From contig JALMGJ010000011.1 of NCBI GenBank assembly GCA_023362775.1, positions 20,696,001-20,760,000 on the forward strand: 64,000 bases of DNA, given 5' to 3'. Shown piece by piece: positions 12,630 to 23,760 of the stretch. Origin of the DNA: Charina bottae (lineage: Eukaryota; Chordata; Lepidosauria; Squamata; Charinaidae). Position 1 is the stretch's first letter; every line of letters begins with the position of its first letter. A program made the translations under genes and the position numbers. The notes beneath the pieces were generated by a model. That model saw nothing but the letters and a program-made list of their open reading frames with translations, was not told where the DNA came from and did no database searches.

Positions 12630-12809
12630 TTTAATTTTCCATAATTCCTCAGCCAGCATGGCCATAGAGAGAATTCTGGGAATTGAAGTCCACATATTTG
12701 AAGGATGCCGAGGGATGTTGTCCCCAGTGTCTCAACTTTAAGACACATGGACTTCAACTCCCAGAATTCACCAGCCACATCTTAAAGTTGCCAAGGTTGA
12801 GAAACACTG
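12630..12809. repeat. Two degraded hAT-type MITE copies (TTCTCAACC family)
   Basis: A shortened copy runs from cagtgtctcaac (12725) to gagaaacactg (12809). Just left of it, about 12630-12715, an older copy keeps only the inner arms (attcctcagccagcatggcc and gaattctgggaattgaagtc). Confidence 0.65.
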
Positions 12810-13009
12810 TCCTATACAAATCCCACTAGCTGGGTTCACATATTGTCTTACAGTAATATGGCGTCTTTGGTTTCGCCTTAGGGTGTTGTGTGAACCAAGC
12901 CATTACAGTTGACTATAACAAACAATGGCTTAGCATACTGTGTGAAGCAGAAAGGGATGGAAGCTGCGCAGGAATTTGTGGAATATGCTCCATAATTAGT
13001 GAGCATATG

Positions 13010-13384
13010 GAAACAGTTCGGTTGCTAAGCAAAGCAGTCATTAAGCAAATCCGACCCGATTTTACGACCTTTTTTGTGGCAGTTGTTAAGCAAATTGCTG
13101 CGGGTGTTAAGCAAACCACATGTTGTTAAACAAATCACACAGTTCCCCATTGATTTTGCTTGCCAGAAGCCGTCCGGGAAGGTCGAAAATGGCGATCATG
13201 TGACCACAGGACACTGCAACGGTCATAAAGGCGAACCAGTTGCCAAGTGTCCAAATCGTGATCACGTGACCGCAGGGATGCTGTGACGGTCGTAAGTGTG
13301 AGGACCGATCGTAAGTCGGTTCTTCAGCACCGTCGTAAGTCTGAACCATCACTAAACGAATGGTTGTTAAGCAAGGACTACCTG
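13010..13384. mobile_element. Pogo/Tigger-like MITE, left end lost
   Basis: The interior has the repeated gttaagcaaa and cgtaagt phrases shared with 21845-22071, 24739-25116 and 40699-41071. The right end reads aaggactacctg followed by ta, the usual TA target. The left terminus cannot be found. Confidence 0.65.
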
Positions 13385-14428
13385 TAACTATACAATATGA
13401 GCCCAATGGTGGTATCTACACTCAACTACTGAGTAACAGAGTTAGTGAGGGTGAGCGATTGCCCCAGCAACTCCTCTTGAGCACTCAGTTCTGAGAAGTG
13501 ACTGACAAAAAAAAAAAGATATCTGAACGGTATTTCCTTTCTCTAGCCCCCACCTTGAGCCAATAGTGATAGGCAGCATAGCACCTTTGGTCAATATTGA
13601 TCAAGGCTACACCCAGGCCAAACCAGGAAAACCACAGAATGACAAAACTTAGAGTTACCACCTCCCCCTGTATCGGGAAGGTTGGTGGTTGGCAGCATTC
13701 AACAAGTGTGGCTTTCCTATCCCTTTCTGCCACAAATGCAGCAGTGATGAGCCACGAGGGGGAAGACAGAATCACTGTTCCCTCGGGTTGATCGAGAAGC
13801 CCAGCCCTGTAACCCCACCAGATCTGTAAAAGCAAGTTGCTAAGATAAATATACTTTGCACATGCTCAGGAGCCCTTTTCTCAGCTATTACCCACGTTTG
13901 ACAACAATGCCCAGGATGTACCCAGAGTCAGTGGGCTGCTGAGAATTTATTAGAATAATCAAATTTATTATTAGTAATCTATTAGAATAATCATTAGAGA
14001 TCCATTAGAATCTAGTTGATAATTATGTTTTTAATAATGATATTTATTTATTTGTTTATTAAATTTGTATGGCCGCCCATCTCACCAAAAATGACTTATG
14101 GGGAAGAACACAGAAGCACCCTTGCTATTTTTCACTGGCCAAGAGGCTTCTCTTGACAATAATAAGAACTTGAATGGTTGCCTAATTATGGGCTGGGTTC
14201 AATTTACTCACTAAACTACAATATGTTTGGTTTATTTGCTCTGTGGATGCAGCCAATTAGTTTATGATTTAGTGTGGTTTGCACATCCAGGCAACTATGT
14301 CACTTCAGCATGATTTAGTCAATCATGGGGTAGTTGTTGCGAAAATCCAAAGAGAAGCCTATAGACATACACCCAAACATTTCGGTTAAGTCTGATAATG
14401 TTTGTTTGTTTTTTTCACTTTTTCACAG
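13385..14428. other. FAM83 intron, nothing firm
   Basis: Unrecognised sequence. A short stretch near 14040-14090 (tggccgcccatctcac) resembles an L2-type LINE tail. The last bases form the pyrimidine tract and acceptor of the next exon. Confidence 0.4.
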
Positions 14429-14668
14429 AAGTGGGGCTATCAAGATACACCAGCAAAGGAGCTCATGAAACACCGAGGGTCTGGCTACGTCCCAGAAGAA
14501 CCAAGAATGCCTTTTTACATGGCCCATGGGCGCATGACTCCATCTCCTGGTTGCATACCTCTAGGAAGACTACAAGGACAACTATACCATAAACCTCCCA
14601 ATATAGGTCTACCCAGGACTTGGGGACAACTGGCAAGACCCCAATATGGGCATCAGCCACGGTTTTGA
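14429..14668 (+). CDS. FAM83E: FAM83-family protein, terminal exon (probably FAM83E)
   Basis: The acceptor is a strong T-rich tract ending tttcacag. The exon enters in phase 0, matching the phase-0 donor at 7723, so the two exons join without a frame change. It encodes 79 residues beginning KWGYQDTPAKELMKHRGSG and ending with a TGA at 14666-14668. The composition is basic, proline- and glycine-rich, as expected for the disordered C terminus of a FAM83 protein. The intron between the two exons is about 6.7 kb and filled with SINEs and MITEs. Confidence 0.68.
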   Translation, partial: KWGYQDTPAKELMKHRGSGYVPEEPRMPFYMAHGRMTPSPGCIPLGRLQGQLYHKPPNIGLPRTWGQLARPQYGHQPRF

Positions 14669-15535
14669 AGTATCTTTGAAGTGGGGGGAAAAAGAGACAT
14701 TGGAGGTTAACACAGAAGCAGCGGGAAGCTTTAGAGACAGATACGATTATTCTGCTGAGGAAGAATGAAGGTTGATTACACAACCTGGAACTCTTAACAC
14801 ATTCTGCTATAGACTTTTTTTTTTAATCTAATGACCTTTCCCATGGTACCTTTGCAAAGTTAGGCCCTGAACTATTACCTGTTTATTCAGTGACAAATGT
14901 TTGTGAATCCAATTTAAGTTTAATCAACAAAGCTGAACAATCTTTTTTAATGCGGTGGGATGAATTAGAAATGAGCAGGCATCTCAGAAGCATTGTGATG
15001 AGCTGTTGAACAGTTTCTGGGTGAAGCTGCCGAAACACCAAGAATCAATATTAAGCCTCTGGCCACCATCCCCAATCATGTGTTGATAAAAATGGAAGTC
15101 ACTCGTGCATACCTCTGTTTGGAATTAAAAGGGGGAGATTGCACTATCTTCATTAGGTTACATTTCAGACTCCCCTCTCCTATCAAAATGTGGTACGTAT
15201 TGAATCGAAGGCAGACAGAAACTAGAATGATATTGAAGAGATCACGGTCATTATATTGAACCTCACTGGTTTCTAAGGGAAAGCGTTTAGAAAGGAGGAG
15301 TGACGGAGTGACTGTTTATAAACCTCTGGACACAAATGGAGAGAGAAGAGAAGAAAGTATTGATCCAGGGAAGCCAATAAAGAGTAGGAGAAAGACGGGT
15401 CTTCTATAAAAATTTCAGGGAAGGATGGACGGAGGAGAAAGCAGGACCAGATGGTCCTCTTGCAATCCACTCAAAAATCCATCATTGAACACTATATTAC
15501 AAAGTAAACGTAGTGAGCAAAGCAGGAGTGTTTAC
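14669..15535 (+). other. Likely 3' untranslated and downstream region of the FAM83 gene
   Basis: No open frame. There is no AATAAA close to the stop codon; the best poly(A)-signal candidate seen is attaaa near 15124, about 450 bases downstream. The extent of the UTR is therefore unsure. Confidence 0.35.
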
Positions 15536-15538
15536 CAG

Positions 15539-15672
15539 AGTTTGGTAAAAAAAGTCAAGATGGCAGCCAGAACAGTGTGACTGAACCTCTGCCTTTTTTA
15601 TATGCATCACACACAGGCAGAGCTTTGATCACACCATTGTGACCACCATCTTGACTTTCTGACCATACCCCC
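15539..15672. repeat. Palindromic MITE, GTCAAGATGGC family (best copy)
   Basis: The left arm ggtaaaaaaagtcaagatgg is mirrored by the right arm ccatcttgactttctgacc. Inner arms gcctttttta and caggcagagctttgatcac also face each other. Copies elsewhere show the family is dispersed through the window. Confidence 0.65.
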
Positions 15673-16105
15673 CTGGAGCAAAGCTTTCAGGTTCTCTGGA
15701 ATTCTTCCCCCCCCCCCCCCGATCCCATCCTACAGCATCTCACAGAGATGAATTCCATCAGATTATCATTTTCCATCTTCTTCTCTTGGAATGTTTGCAG
15801 GTGAGACTTAATTGTACCACAGCTCTACCTCTTACTGGAGTGGCATGATCTTCCATTTGTAAACCCCAGCTGATTTTGTCAACTTAAACTCTTGCCAAAA
15901 AGAAAAAAGAAAAGAAATATTAAGGAAAGACAACAGGATAACTGCAAAGGTTGCTCTAGGAGGCATCAGACTGAGTATATTTAGCTTTGAGAAAAGATGA
16001 CTGGGACAGAGGAGGGATATGATAATGTCTGAAGAAGCTCACAATCTGTTCTCTGCCTCTTTGAAGTGTGGGATGTGGAAAAATGGCCTCTTTGTTTTTT
16101 TTATT
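15673..16105. other. No recognisable feature
   Basis: Contains a C-homopolymer near 15706-15720 and otherwise unclassified non-coding sequence. Confidence 0.4.
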
Positions 16106-16109
16106 ATTG

Positions 16110-16310
16110 TTTCCGTTCAGTTGTATCCAATTCTCGGAGACTGCCTGGACAAGTCCCTGCAGTTTTCTTGGCAAGGTTTTTCAGAAGGGGTTTGCCATTG
16201 CCTCCTTCCTAGGGCTCAAGGTCACCCAGCTGGCTTTGTGCCTCAGGCAGGACTAGAATTCACGGTCTCCCAGTTTCTAGCCTGGTGCCTTAACCACTAC
16301 ACCAAGGGTC
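16110..16310 (-). mobile_element. tRNA-headed SINE, variant with a different 3' module
   Basis: On the minus strand the head reads gtagtggttaaggcaccagg and gaattctagtcctgcc, then gggtgacctt. Unlike the copies at 23532 and 42388, it continues with ccctaggaaggaggcaatgg and a tail ending gagaattggatacaactgaa. This version carries the wording that appears at the junctions of the 102-bp tandem arrays at 42388 and 46690. Confidence 0.6.
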
Positions 16311-16379
16311 GGAAATGGCGGCTCGCGAGCCAGATCTGGCTCTTTGGCCCCTTGAGTCTGGCTCCGCAGCTGAACTCAC

Positions 16380-17480
16380 CCCCACCCCTTCCACGCAATT
16401 GGATCCCGTCCCCAAACTCCGCGGCTCTCCCGCCCTGCCCCACCCCCACCCCCCACTTCCCAGCCACCCACAAAGCTTCCTCCGTGCCCCGACTCCTCCC
16501 GGAAACCACCTCCGGGGCCGCCGCTCGCCGACCCTCACCTGCCCGGCGGTGCGTAGACACAGGGCCGCGACCGGCGATGGAACGCCGCCAAAAGCCCCCC
16601 CGCCCCGCCGCGCTCGACCAATGACAGCACGCCGCCTGCGCCCCAACGTTCGGCTCCGAACGCGGAGTATCTCCTGCCACTTCCGCTTCCCCGGAACGCC
16701 GCCGCCTTAAAGGGGCCGCGCGCTTATTCCGCGCGCCGCCTCCGGGTCGCAGGTAGACGACGCCCAGCGAGGAGGTTCCGTGCGCGAAGGGCAGGAAGCC
16801 CAAGGCGTCGATCCGGACGGAGAAAAATGATCAAGAGTTTCTTTCAGGGCTAGAAACCTGATAGGGGCTTTTTGCTGAAAGAAGAAAAGACCGAAAGGAC
16901 GATTTGACGCCCCCAAACTCCGCGGCTCTCCCGCCCTGCCCCACCCCCACCCCGCGCAAAGTCCACTGGTGCGGGCAGTACGAGGGGCAGAGACAGCGGG
17001 GCGGGCTATGGAGACGGTAAGGGGATCCCAGCTGGGGGGAAAGGGGAGAAACTTGGAAAAGGCATCGGAGGGCATACCTGGCACTCGGGCGCTCCGGCTG
17101 GGGTGCAGCGGGACGGGAGCTCCGCCCGCGCGCCTTCCCTGGCCGGTCCTCACGGGCCAATCGCGTGGAGGGCGCGCGGGCGGAGCTGCCTGCCTGGCAC
17201 TCGGGCGCTCCGGCTGGGGTGCAGCAGGACGGGAGCTCCGCCCGCGCTCCTTCCCTGGCCGGTCCTCGCAGGCCAATCGCGTGGAGGGCGCGCGGGCGGA
17301 GCTGCCTGCCTGGCACTCGGGCGCTCCAGCTGGGGTGCAGCGGGACGGGAGCATCGCCGGCGGCCCGCGAGGACCGGCCAGGGAAGGCACGCGGGCGGCT
17401 GAAGCGGAGGAGGAAGGTGGCAGCCAAGCAGCAGCGGGTGAGTCCCCTGGTGCTCCCCGTTCCTCCCCTGCCCGACCCCT
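16380..17480. promoter_or_regulatory. CpG-rich, promoter-like region
   Basis: About 1.1 kb very rich in G+C and CpG, unlike its surroundings. It has CCAAT boxes (gaccaatgac near 16617; ggccaatcgcg near 17156 and 17272), many GC boxes (gggcgg or ccgccc) and an ETS-like ccacttccgc near 16677. A segment ccaaactccgcggctctccc occurs twice, near 16412 and 16912. Near 17439 agcagcgg|gtgagt could be the donor of a + strand non-coding first exon. No downstream coding exon could be linked to it, and FAM83 ends upstream. The long frames here on both strands lack any recognisable protein feature. Confidence 0.5.
17081..17400 (+). repeat. 116-bp tandem repeat within the CpG island, ending in an inverted segment
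   Basis: gcactcgggcgctccggctg starts units at 17081, 17197 and (one change) 17313. Each of the first two contains a GC box, a CCAAT box and a second GC box in the same order. In the third unit the sequence turns: gaggaccggccagggaagg at about 17369 is the reverse complement of the ccttccctggccggtcctc of the earlier units, so the end can fold back on them. Confidence 0.85.
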
Positions 17481-19765
17481 GCACTACACCAAACTGGCCT
17501 TCAGTTACAAGACGACAAATTGCAGTTTAATTGTAAGGAAAACACCCTAACATGAAGTGCAGTCCAGCAGTCAACCCATCGCCGAATGAGGTGGGGAGCT
17601 CTTTTGCTGGATGTGCTCAAGGAGAACCTAGATAACCCCTTGTCAGGTATGCTTTAATATCGATTTTTGCCCTGAGCAAAGGACTGCGCTTGGTTGTCTT
17701 TAACAGACTCTCTGTAATCCTGAGTCAAAATACAGATCTAATGACTACAAGGTTCAGCTTGATTTTAACATCCCTTCTATGCACAACACTGGAACAGTTG
17801 AACTCAAAAGTTTGTTCATTATTTTGCAAGATTTGAATGGTCCCAATGAAAGATTTATCCTAGCTAAGATTGTTTAGATGTTTTTCTTTATGGATCCGTA
17901 CGACTTCCTTTACTTTTTTGTTCATTGACTCAATGAAAGTGGAAAACAGATGCATACACATTTGAATCCACCTAAGAAGAGAATGAGATGGGGGGAGGGG
18001 GAACCTAGGTAATTAAATTGGAAGTTTGATAAAAACCTATGATATTTTATAATCTGTTCAGGAAGCTCCAGTGTTCCTGATTGACTAGTGTCTTAAAGCA
18101 ACTGGAAGATATACAACAGAGATTCCCAGTGCAAAGAAACACAACATGAAATTGCATCACACAGCAATTTTTCAGCGTGATCAAAGGAAATGGATTTACT
18201 GTATGCTTACTAACAGCCCATCCCAAGAGCCTGTTGTCCTTGCAGAGAAAGTCCAACAAAGTGGCCTTTTTCTTGTTGGTACTTCCACAACACAGGCGAT
18301 AAAGCAGACTTCAAGCTACTTTTCTTTCTGCTTGAACCCTGTCTGCCAAGTGCAAAATTGTAGAGAGGATATTTCTCTATCTGCCTGCATCTTATACACG
18401 CAGTTGTATCAGAGAGAATCAACCATCTTTCAGATTAAGGAAGTGGCTCTGTGCACATGCTCAGATCAGGAATTATTTTGAATACTAGAACTATGTTTGC
18501 GGTGCTTTTTCACACACACACACACACCCATACACACACACACACTTTCACTTTAGCAGCCTAGACAAACGGAAATTAGACAACTTGGCCATCTATTGAA
18601 GATCACTCAGCAATCTCTCAATACATCCTAATTTGCCTTCTATCAGTCCCTGGGAGAAAAGCTGCAATGAATGTAAATGCTTTGCTTTCCACAGCTCCTA
18701 AAGCTGGAGACATCAATATGCTTATGGAGATTGCCCTTGGCACCCACCAGTCTCCTGTCTCACCTGTACATACCCATTGATTAATTGATTGATTTACACA
18801 CACACACAAATTAAAAAGGGGATGCTACATAATGCAAAACAAATCACCGTTCCCACTACTCTTTTCCAAGAGCCCAGTAGGTGAACCACATGCCAGGTGC
18901 CCCTTCTTAAGCACCACAAAGGAAATGCTAATATTTTACAGGCTTGAATAATTCACGGTATCTCCTTTGCCTCCTTCTAATCAAATAGACATTTAGCCTG
19001 CTCCAGTTTGGGGAACTAATTTCCGAAGCTCCTTTTAATACAATCTCATTTAGCTATTAACACCAAGCATCAGAGTGTTAGGTTATTAACATTGCATTTT
19101 TTTTAAAGACCCTACAAAAATAGGGATATTGTGCCCTCTATAGGCTGGATTCCATTTTCAGGAGTAACTTCACCTTGAGATTAAATCTGAGCACCAATTC
19201 TGTTCCCATTCTTTATGACAAGCACTCCCAGGGATCTTGCAATACCATAGTTTCTTTCTTGATGTGTCTGCTGTGGTGCGACAATCAGTATGAAGCTTTG
19301 CCACCAGCTACAAAAGAGGCAAGGTGGATAAATAATTAGATATTCAAAGGCTCCAGAGTAGGAATCCAGCTTTCCATGCTGCCTCATCAGATCAGGTTGG
19401 ACCAGTCACCCATCCAGTCAAGGACTGACAAGGGTTCCCCAGCCTAGCACTTCTTACATCATAACCTGTGACCTGAAGTTTATTACACCAGCACTGTTCC
19501 TTCCTTCGCCATGGTGGTGCCTGCCAGACCTGTGGAACACCACCACCTAAAACTCTGGAGTTTGTCCAACACATCTGGAAGGGGACAGACTGGCAAAGGC
19601 TAATTGAAAGCCATTAAAATGACTTGAACATTTCATTGGGGGTTGCTCTAATTCTGGTTGAAGATGGGATACCAATCTCCAATGAGACATAAAGGCCTTG
19701 AATAAAAAGCCCAAAGGTCCTAGCTAAATGAACACTATGGAGAAAAACCAAGCTGGACGGCTCAC
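17481..19765. other. No gene recognised; contains a CA repeat
   Basis: Mostly unclassified sequence. An interrupted (CA)n tract lies at about 18511-18545. An open stretch on the minus strand at 18620-18764 has a possible acceptor and a stop codon and would match the phase of the exon at 19766. It lacks a pyrimidine tract and was not accepted. Confidence 0.4.
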
Positions 19766-19996
19766 CTGGGTCCAGCTGCACAAGGCACCGGGAAACCCTC
19801 TTGTGCTGGAATTTGAGGAGGATCCCAGGCACGGCTTGTAAGAACTGAAGGCTGTCCCTGTAACCTCGCTCCAGGCTCAGCTTAAGCAGATGGATCTTGT
19901 GTTTCCTCCACACCATGGCCTCCAGCTTGTTCAACCGCAGACCCAACGGGAATGGGCTCAGAGTACTTCTCAGCAGAGGAATGACATCTGCACCAC
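19766..19996 (-). CDS. LOTUS/OST-HTH-like domain exon of an uncharacterised gene
   Basis: The acceptor is ttttgtacccag and the donor gacccag|gtgagc. It is phase 1 at both ends, matching the exon at 24387-24551. The 77 residues begin GADVIPLLRSTLSPFPLGLR and continue with a basic helix, then LERGYRDSLQFLQAVPGILL and a final strand-like SRCLVQLDP. This order (helix, turn with P-x-GL, helix, GY-x-S-x-x-FL-x-x-VPG) is the signature of the LOTUS or OST-HTH fold of TDRD5, TDRD7, MARF1 and Oskar. That fold binds Vasa-type helicases or RNA in germ cells. The gene itself was not recognised. Further exons to the left were not found with confidence. Confidence 0.6.
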
Positions 19997-20571
19997 CTGG
20001 GTACAAAACAGGGACGTTGGCAAGGGGAGGAAAACGGCTCTAAGGACCACTTGGAATAGATCTCTGCCCCTCGGCACCAAGCCAATGCCTGGTAGCGATT
20101 AGTCTATGATGAAGACAAACCGATTAAGGTGATTAATATTTGGAGATGCTTTCACTTGTTATGGAAGTTACAGCACCATAGAGACACCCAAACTGAAGGA
20201 CCAGAGCTTTGGGTGCAGCACATGTGCATATGGCAAGCAACCTATGTTTGGTCCCTGGCCTTTCCAGTTAAGACACATCAGGTAGGTCATGGGAAAGCGT
20301 TCTTTCAGAAGCACGTCCTGCAACTAGAACAGGGAACACATGGCCATCTGAACCATTATTCTAACCTGGCATAAGGCAGCTTCACGTTTACTTTTCACAA
20401 CCAGGAAACAAAGGGGCAGTAGGCCCCAGTAGACCTTTTGGAAGAGCAGAAGCAGCATTGCCACTCCAGTCATGTTTCTTCAGCAGGCTAATATTAAAGG
20501 AGAAGGGTCTTTATGACATTGATGTTCTTCCACTCACTGGCTACCCGTTCTTCTGTTCAAAGCTACTAGAC

Positions 20572-20748
20572 CAGAGCTTTCCAAACTTTTCATGTTGGCG
20601 ACACACACCAACGGTGGCGGCGGCGCTGATTGGCGGGGGTGCCGCTTCTTCCGGTTCCCCCATCAGCACTTCCGGGTTTTCACGCGACACACCAGGACAC
20701 CGCAGGCGACACAGTAGTGTGTCGTGACACACACTTTGGAAAGCTATG
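20572..20748. mobile_element. hAT-type MITE, CTTTCCAAAC family (first of a pair)
   Basis: Ends cagagctttccaaact and actttggaaagctatg. The octamer tactagac flanks it at 20564-20571 and 20749-20756. The second flank also serves the next element. Confidence 0.88.
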
Positions 20749-20756
20749 TACTAGAC

Positions 20757-21026
20757 CAGAGTTTTCCAAACTGTGTGTGGCAACACAAAAGTCTGTCGCC
20801 ACACACAGTCTGGTGTGTCACCACACAACCCGGAAGCGCTGATCATCATCAGCGCTTCCGGGTTTTCCCGTGGCGACACACCAACGGCGGCGCACAAAAA
20901 CCGAAAGCGGCAGCAGCGCTTCCAGCTTTTTGCGCGCTGCCGCAATGGCGGCACTTCCGGGTTTTCCCGCGGCGACACACCAACAGCGGTTGGTGTGTCG
21001 CCGCGGGAAAACTTTGGAAAGCCCTG
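20757..21026. mobile_element. hAT-type MITE, CTTTCCAAAC family (second of a pair)
   Basis: Ends cagagttttccaaact and actttggaaagccctg. It is flanked by tactagac at 20749-20756 and 21027-21034. The interior holds smaller palindromes (gcgctgatcatcatcagcgc; ggcgacacaccaac with its inverse). A close relative of similar length stands at 58955-59225. Confidence 0.88.
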
Positions 21027-21034
21027 TACTAGAC

Positions 21035-21844
21035 AAACATCCTTCAGTCTTCAAACCACTCATTGGCTGAGTTCACACAGCCTACTTTACTATACTGTTT
21101 GTTAATCTTTGACATGGTGTGTGAATCTAGGCAGGGTGGTTTATAAGCTAGGATTTGCGTTTCAATGTGCTTTGTGAATCCAGCCAATTGTAGTAATCCA
21201 GTAAACCCTGATGCAACAAACCAGAGTACCTGACTTCTTTCAAACAGTGTCTAGGTTTACACATTGCTCTGAACCACAGTTGATTGAATAAGCCACAATT
21301 TATTTATTTAAAAGGTTTATGAAGCCACCCCTCTCACAATTTGGGGCTCTGGGCAGGGTACAAACGAGACATAAAAAAAAAGTAAATATTATGCAAAACC
21401 AAGAAACCAACAAAATCAAAAATACAACAGTTAACTGAGGCAGAACAGGCTCATCTACCATCCTGGGCCAACACAAAGGAGAAAAGCTTCTCTTTGCGGC
21501 TTTGTGAAAGGTTAATAGGGTTGGGGCTGCCCGAACTAAGGGGCGGAGCTTATTCCAAAAGGCAGGTAGAGCAACAGAGAAGACACCTTTCCTAGGTCCA
21601 GTCCGGTGATGCTGCCTCCAAGAGTGGGCCGAAGCATATCTACCTTGTGCAACTTACTGGGACCGGTGAAAATAACCAGAAATAGGCCATCCCACAAGTA
21701 ACCCAACTCACTCTTTGCTATGTAGGGCTTTAGAGGTGATAACAAGCACCTTGAGTTGCACCCACAAGCCTACTGGGAGTCAGTGCAACTCCCAAAGAAG
21801 TGATGTTACATGGGCATAGCAAGACACACACCCCCAACCTTCTA
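21035..21844. other. No gene; possible LINE remnant
   Basis: From about 21300 to 21790 the text includes ccttgagttgcacccacaag and similar phrases that recall degraded LINE sequence on the minus strand. No protein could be read. The rest is unclassified. Confidence 0.3.
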
Positions 21845-22071
21845 CAGGTAGTCCTCGTTTAGTGACCACAATTGGGACCGGCAACTTGGTCGTTAAGTGA
21901 AGCAGTCGCTAAGTGAAACGCAAGTGCACTTTTGATCTTACTTCAGCTTTCCTTTGCTTTACAGACCTGCAAGGTCGTAAATGTGAGGATTGGTCGTTAA
22001 GTTACTTTTTCATCACTGTCATAACTGTGAATGGTTGCTAAATGAGGCAGTCGCTAAACAAGGACTACCTG
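21845..22071. mobile_element. Pogo/Tigger-like MITE (short copy)
   Basis: Starts caggtagtcctcg and ends caaggactacctg, with TA on both outer sides. The interior alternates gtcgttaagt and gtcgctaa phrases. It is an internally deleted form of the copies at 24739 and 40699. Confidence 0.85.
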
Positions 22072-22814
22072 TATTCAGCTTTTGGACTAGACCTGTGGTA
22101 TGTCTTCAAGCAGCCCATTAGGGCAGGAGAAGAAGAGGGGAGATTTTAAATGAGGGTTGGCAGAGAGAAAATGGCTTGATCTCAGTGGTTTTGGATCTGG
22201 TTCCTCCTGGCAAGTGAGACTCAACAGATTTACCTGTGAAGGTAGGTGGACCATGACCAATTCCTTCCTCTTCTCTTTATTCATTGTGGTATGCATTTAC
22301 TGAGGAAATTTAGACACTGCCTCGCCAGCTGTTTTTCTAATTCAATCGGCAGCAGAAGCTGCTTTCCCCAGGATGAAGCTGGCTACCAAAACTGTGCGCT
22401 GCTGATGGAAATTCTTCCTGGTGTACAAACCTGCTGAAACGTATCTGTTCCTTTATGTCTCACCTTTCCTCCTGGAACTCAGGCTGGCAGGCATTGGATT
22501 CCCTCCTCCAGTATTTCTCACTAGGACCCGCTGGAACAAGCTGGGCTGAGAATTAGCCACTGGCCCGGTTGCCCAGTGAGCTTCCAAGGCTGAAGCTGGA
22601 CTTGAACTGAACTAGGTCTCGCCAGTCCTAACCTCACACCAGCTCCAGCCTGGGGGCAGAGTGGGCTGGGTTACTCCGGACGCTAGGGAAGCAACCCCAT
22701 TTTTCAGTGCTTCCCAAAAATAATGTCTCTGCAAAGAAAGCTAAAAGATCATACATCACACTAAAAGTTATACTGGCAGTGAGATTTTTTTCCTTCTAAT
22801 TTGAAAGAGCGGGC
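22072..22814. other. No recognisable feature
   Basis: Unclassified sequence, no supported exon. A minus-strand open stretch at about 22331-22437 ends in a stop but lacks a pyrimidine tract at its apparent acceptor. Confidence 0.4.
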
Positions 22815-22880
22815 GTGTCCATGGGGTGTGGTCAAAAAAGTCAAGATGGCAGCCGCAAGGGGGCTACCAGAATGCCCTTT
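22815..22880. repeat. Half copy of the GTCAAGATGGC family
   Basis: Only one arm is clear: ggtcaaaaaagtcaagatgg followed by cagccgc. An AT-rich unclassified stretch follows up to about 23335. Confidence 0.5.
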
Positions 22881-23349
22881 TTATATTTTTCCTTTTTTGT
22901 TCGTTTTTCTTTTTCCTAAACTGTTTATGTATGTATATGTATAGTTTTTCATTTTTTATTGCATGTTTTACTTAACCTATAAAAATGTTTCAATAGATTT
23001 TTAGATTACATCTTTTTCAAGAAGAAATAATATTTTACAAATGACCTCACTGCACTTAGGTTGTTGGAGAAGCAGTGAAATTAATGCTTTATTTAAATAT
23101 ATTGTTCCATTTGGGAAAGAAGTGAATAGATGCATTCACTCAACTTTGAGATTTAATATTTTCAGATGTTTATATTCTTTTGAAGTTTATCTCTATCATG
23201 TGGGAGTTGACGTCTGGACAAAGGAAATGGATTTTCTGTACCTTGTCGCCAAAATATTTAATGTTCAGCACTGGAAAGACAAACATATGGCTCCAATTAT
23301 TCAGTGATCTGCAGAATTGATTAATATAGATTAGCTATAGATGACCGTA

Positions 23350-23482
23350 ACAGCATTCCGCATGCGTCATGCCGGCCACGTGACCGCGAAAGCGTCTTCG
23401 GACAACGCTGGCTCTTCGGCTAACAAACGGAGATGAGCACCGGCCCCTAGAGTCGGACACGACTGTGTGGGGGAACCTTTAC
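23350..23482 (+). mobile_element. Sauria-SINE-like element, 5'-truncated
   Basis: Only the 3' half is present, from acagcattccgcatgcgtca to acgactgtgtgggggaacc. The flanking tatagatgaccgta at 23336-23349 and 23483-23496 shows that truncation happened at insertion. Confidence 0.85.
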
Positions 23483-23531
23483 TATAGATGACCGTAGCGA
23501 ATTATGGCTTCTATTTATTGATATATGTCTA

Positions 23532-23760
23532 AGCCAGTTTGCTCTAGTGATTAAGGCACCAGGCTAGAAACCAGGAAGCTGTGAGTGCTAGTCCCACCTC
23601 AGGCATGAAAGCTGGCTGGGTGACCTTGGGCCAGTCCCTCTCTCTCAGCCCAACTCACCTCACAGGGTTGTTGTTCTGGGGAAAATAGGAGGAGGAAGGA
23701 GTATTTGATATGTTCACCGCTTTGAGTTATTTATAAAAATAATACATGCGGGATAAAAAT
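23532..23760 (+). mobile_element. tRNA-headed SINE, single-unit copy
   Basis: Head gccagtttgctctagtgatt, B-box-like gtgctagtcccacc, then gggtgaccttgggccagtcc, aactcacctcacagggttgt and the tail ataatacatgcgggataaaa. This copy lacks the 102-bp internal repeat seen at 42388, 46690 and 49008, so it shows the undivided form. Confidence 0.75.

Noticed and set aside
16290..17550. Several frames above 100 codons on both strands
   Set aside because: High G+C makes stops rare; the frames overlap each other on both strands, follow the 116-bp repeat and show no protein features.
18620..18764. Terminal exon of the LOTUS-like gene on the minus strand
   Set aside because: Phase and stop codon fit, but there is no pyrimidine tract before the AG and the residues look non-coding.
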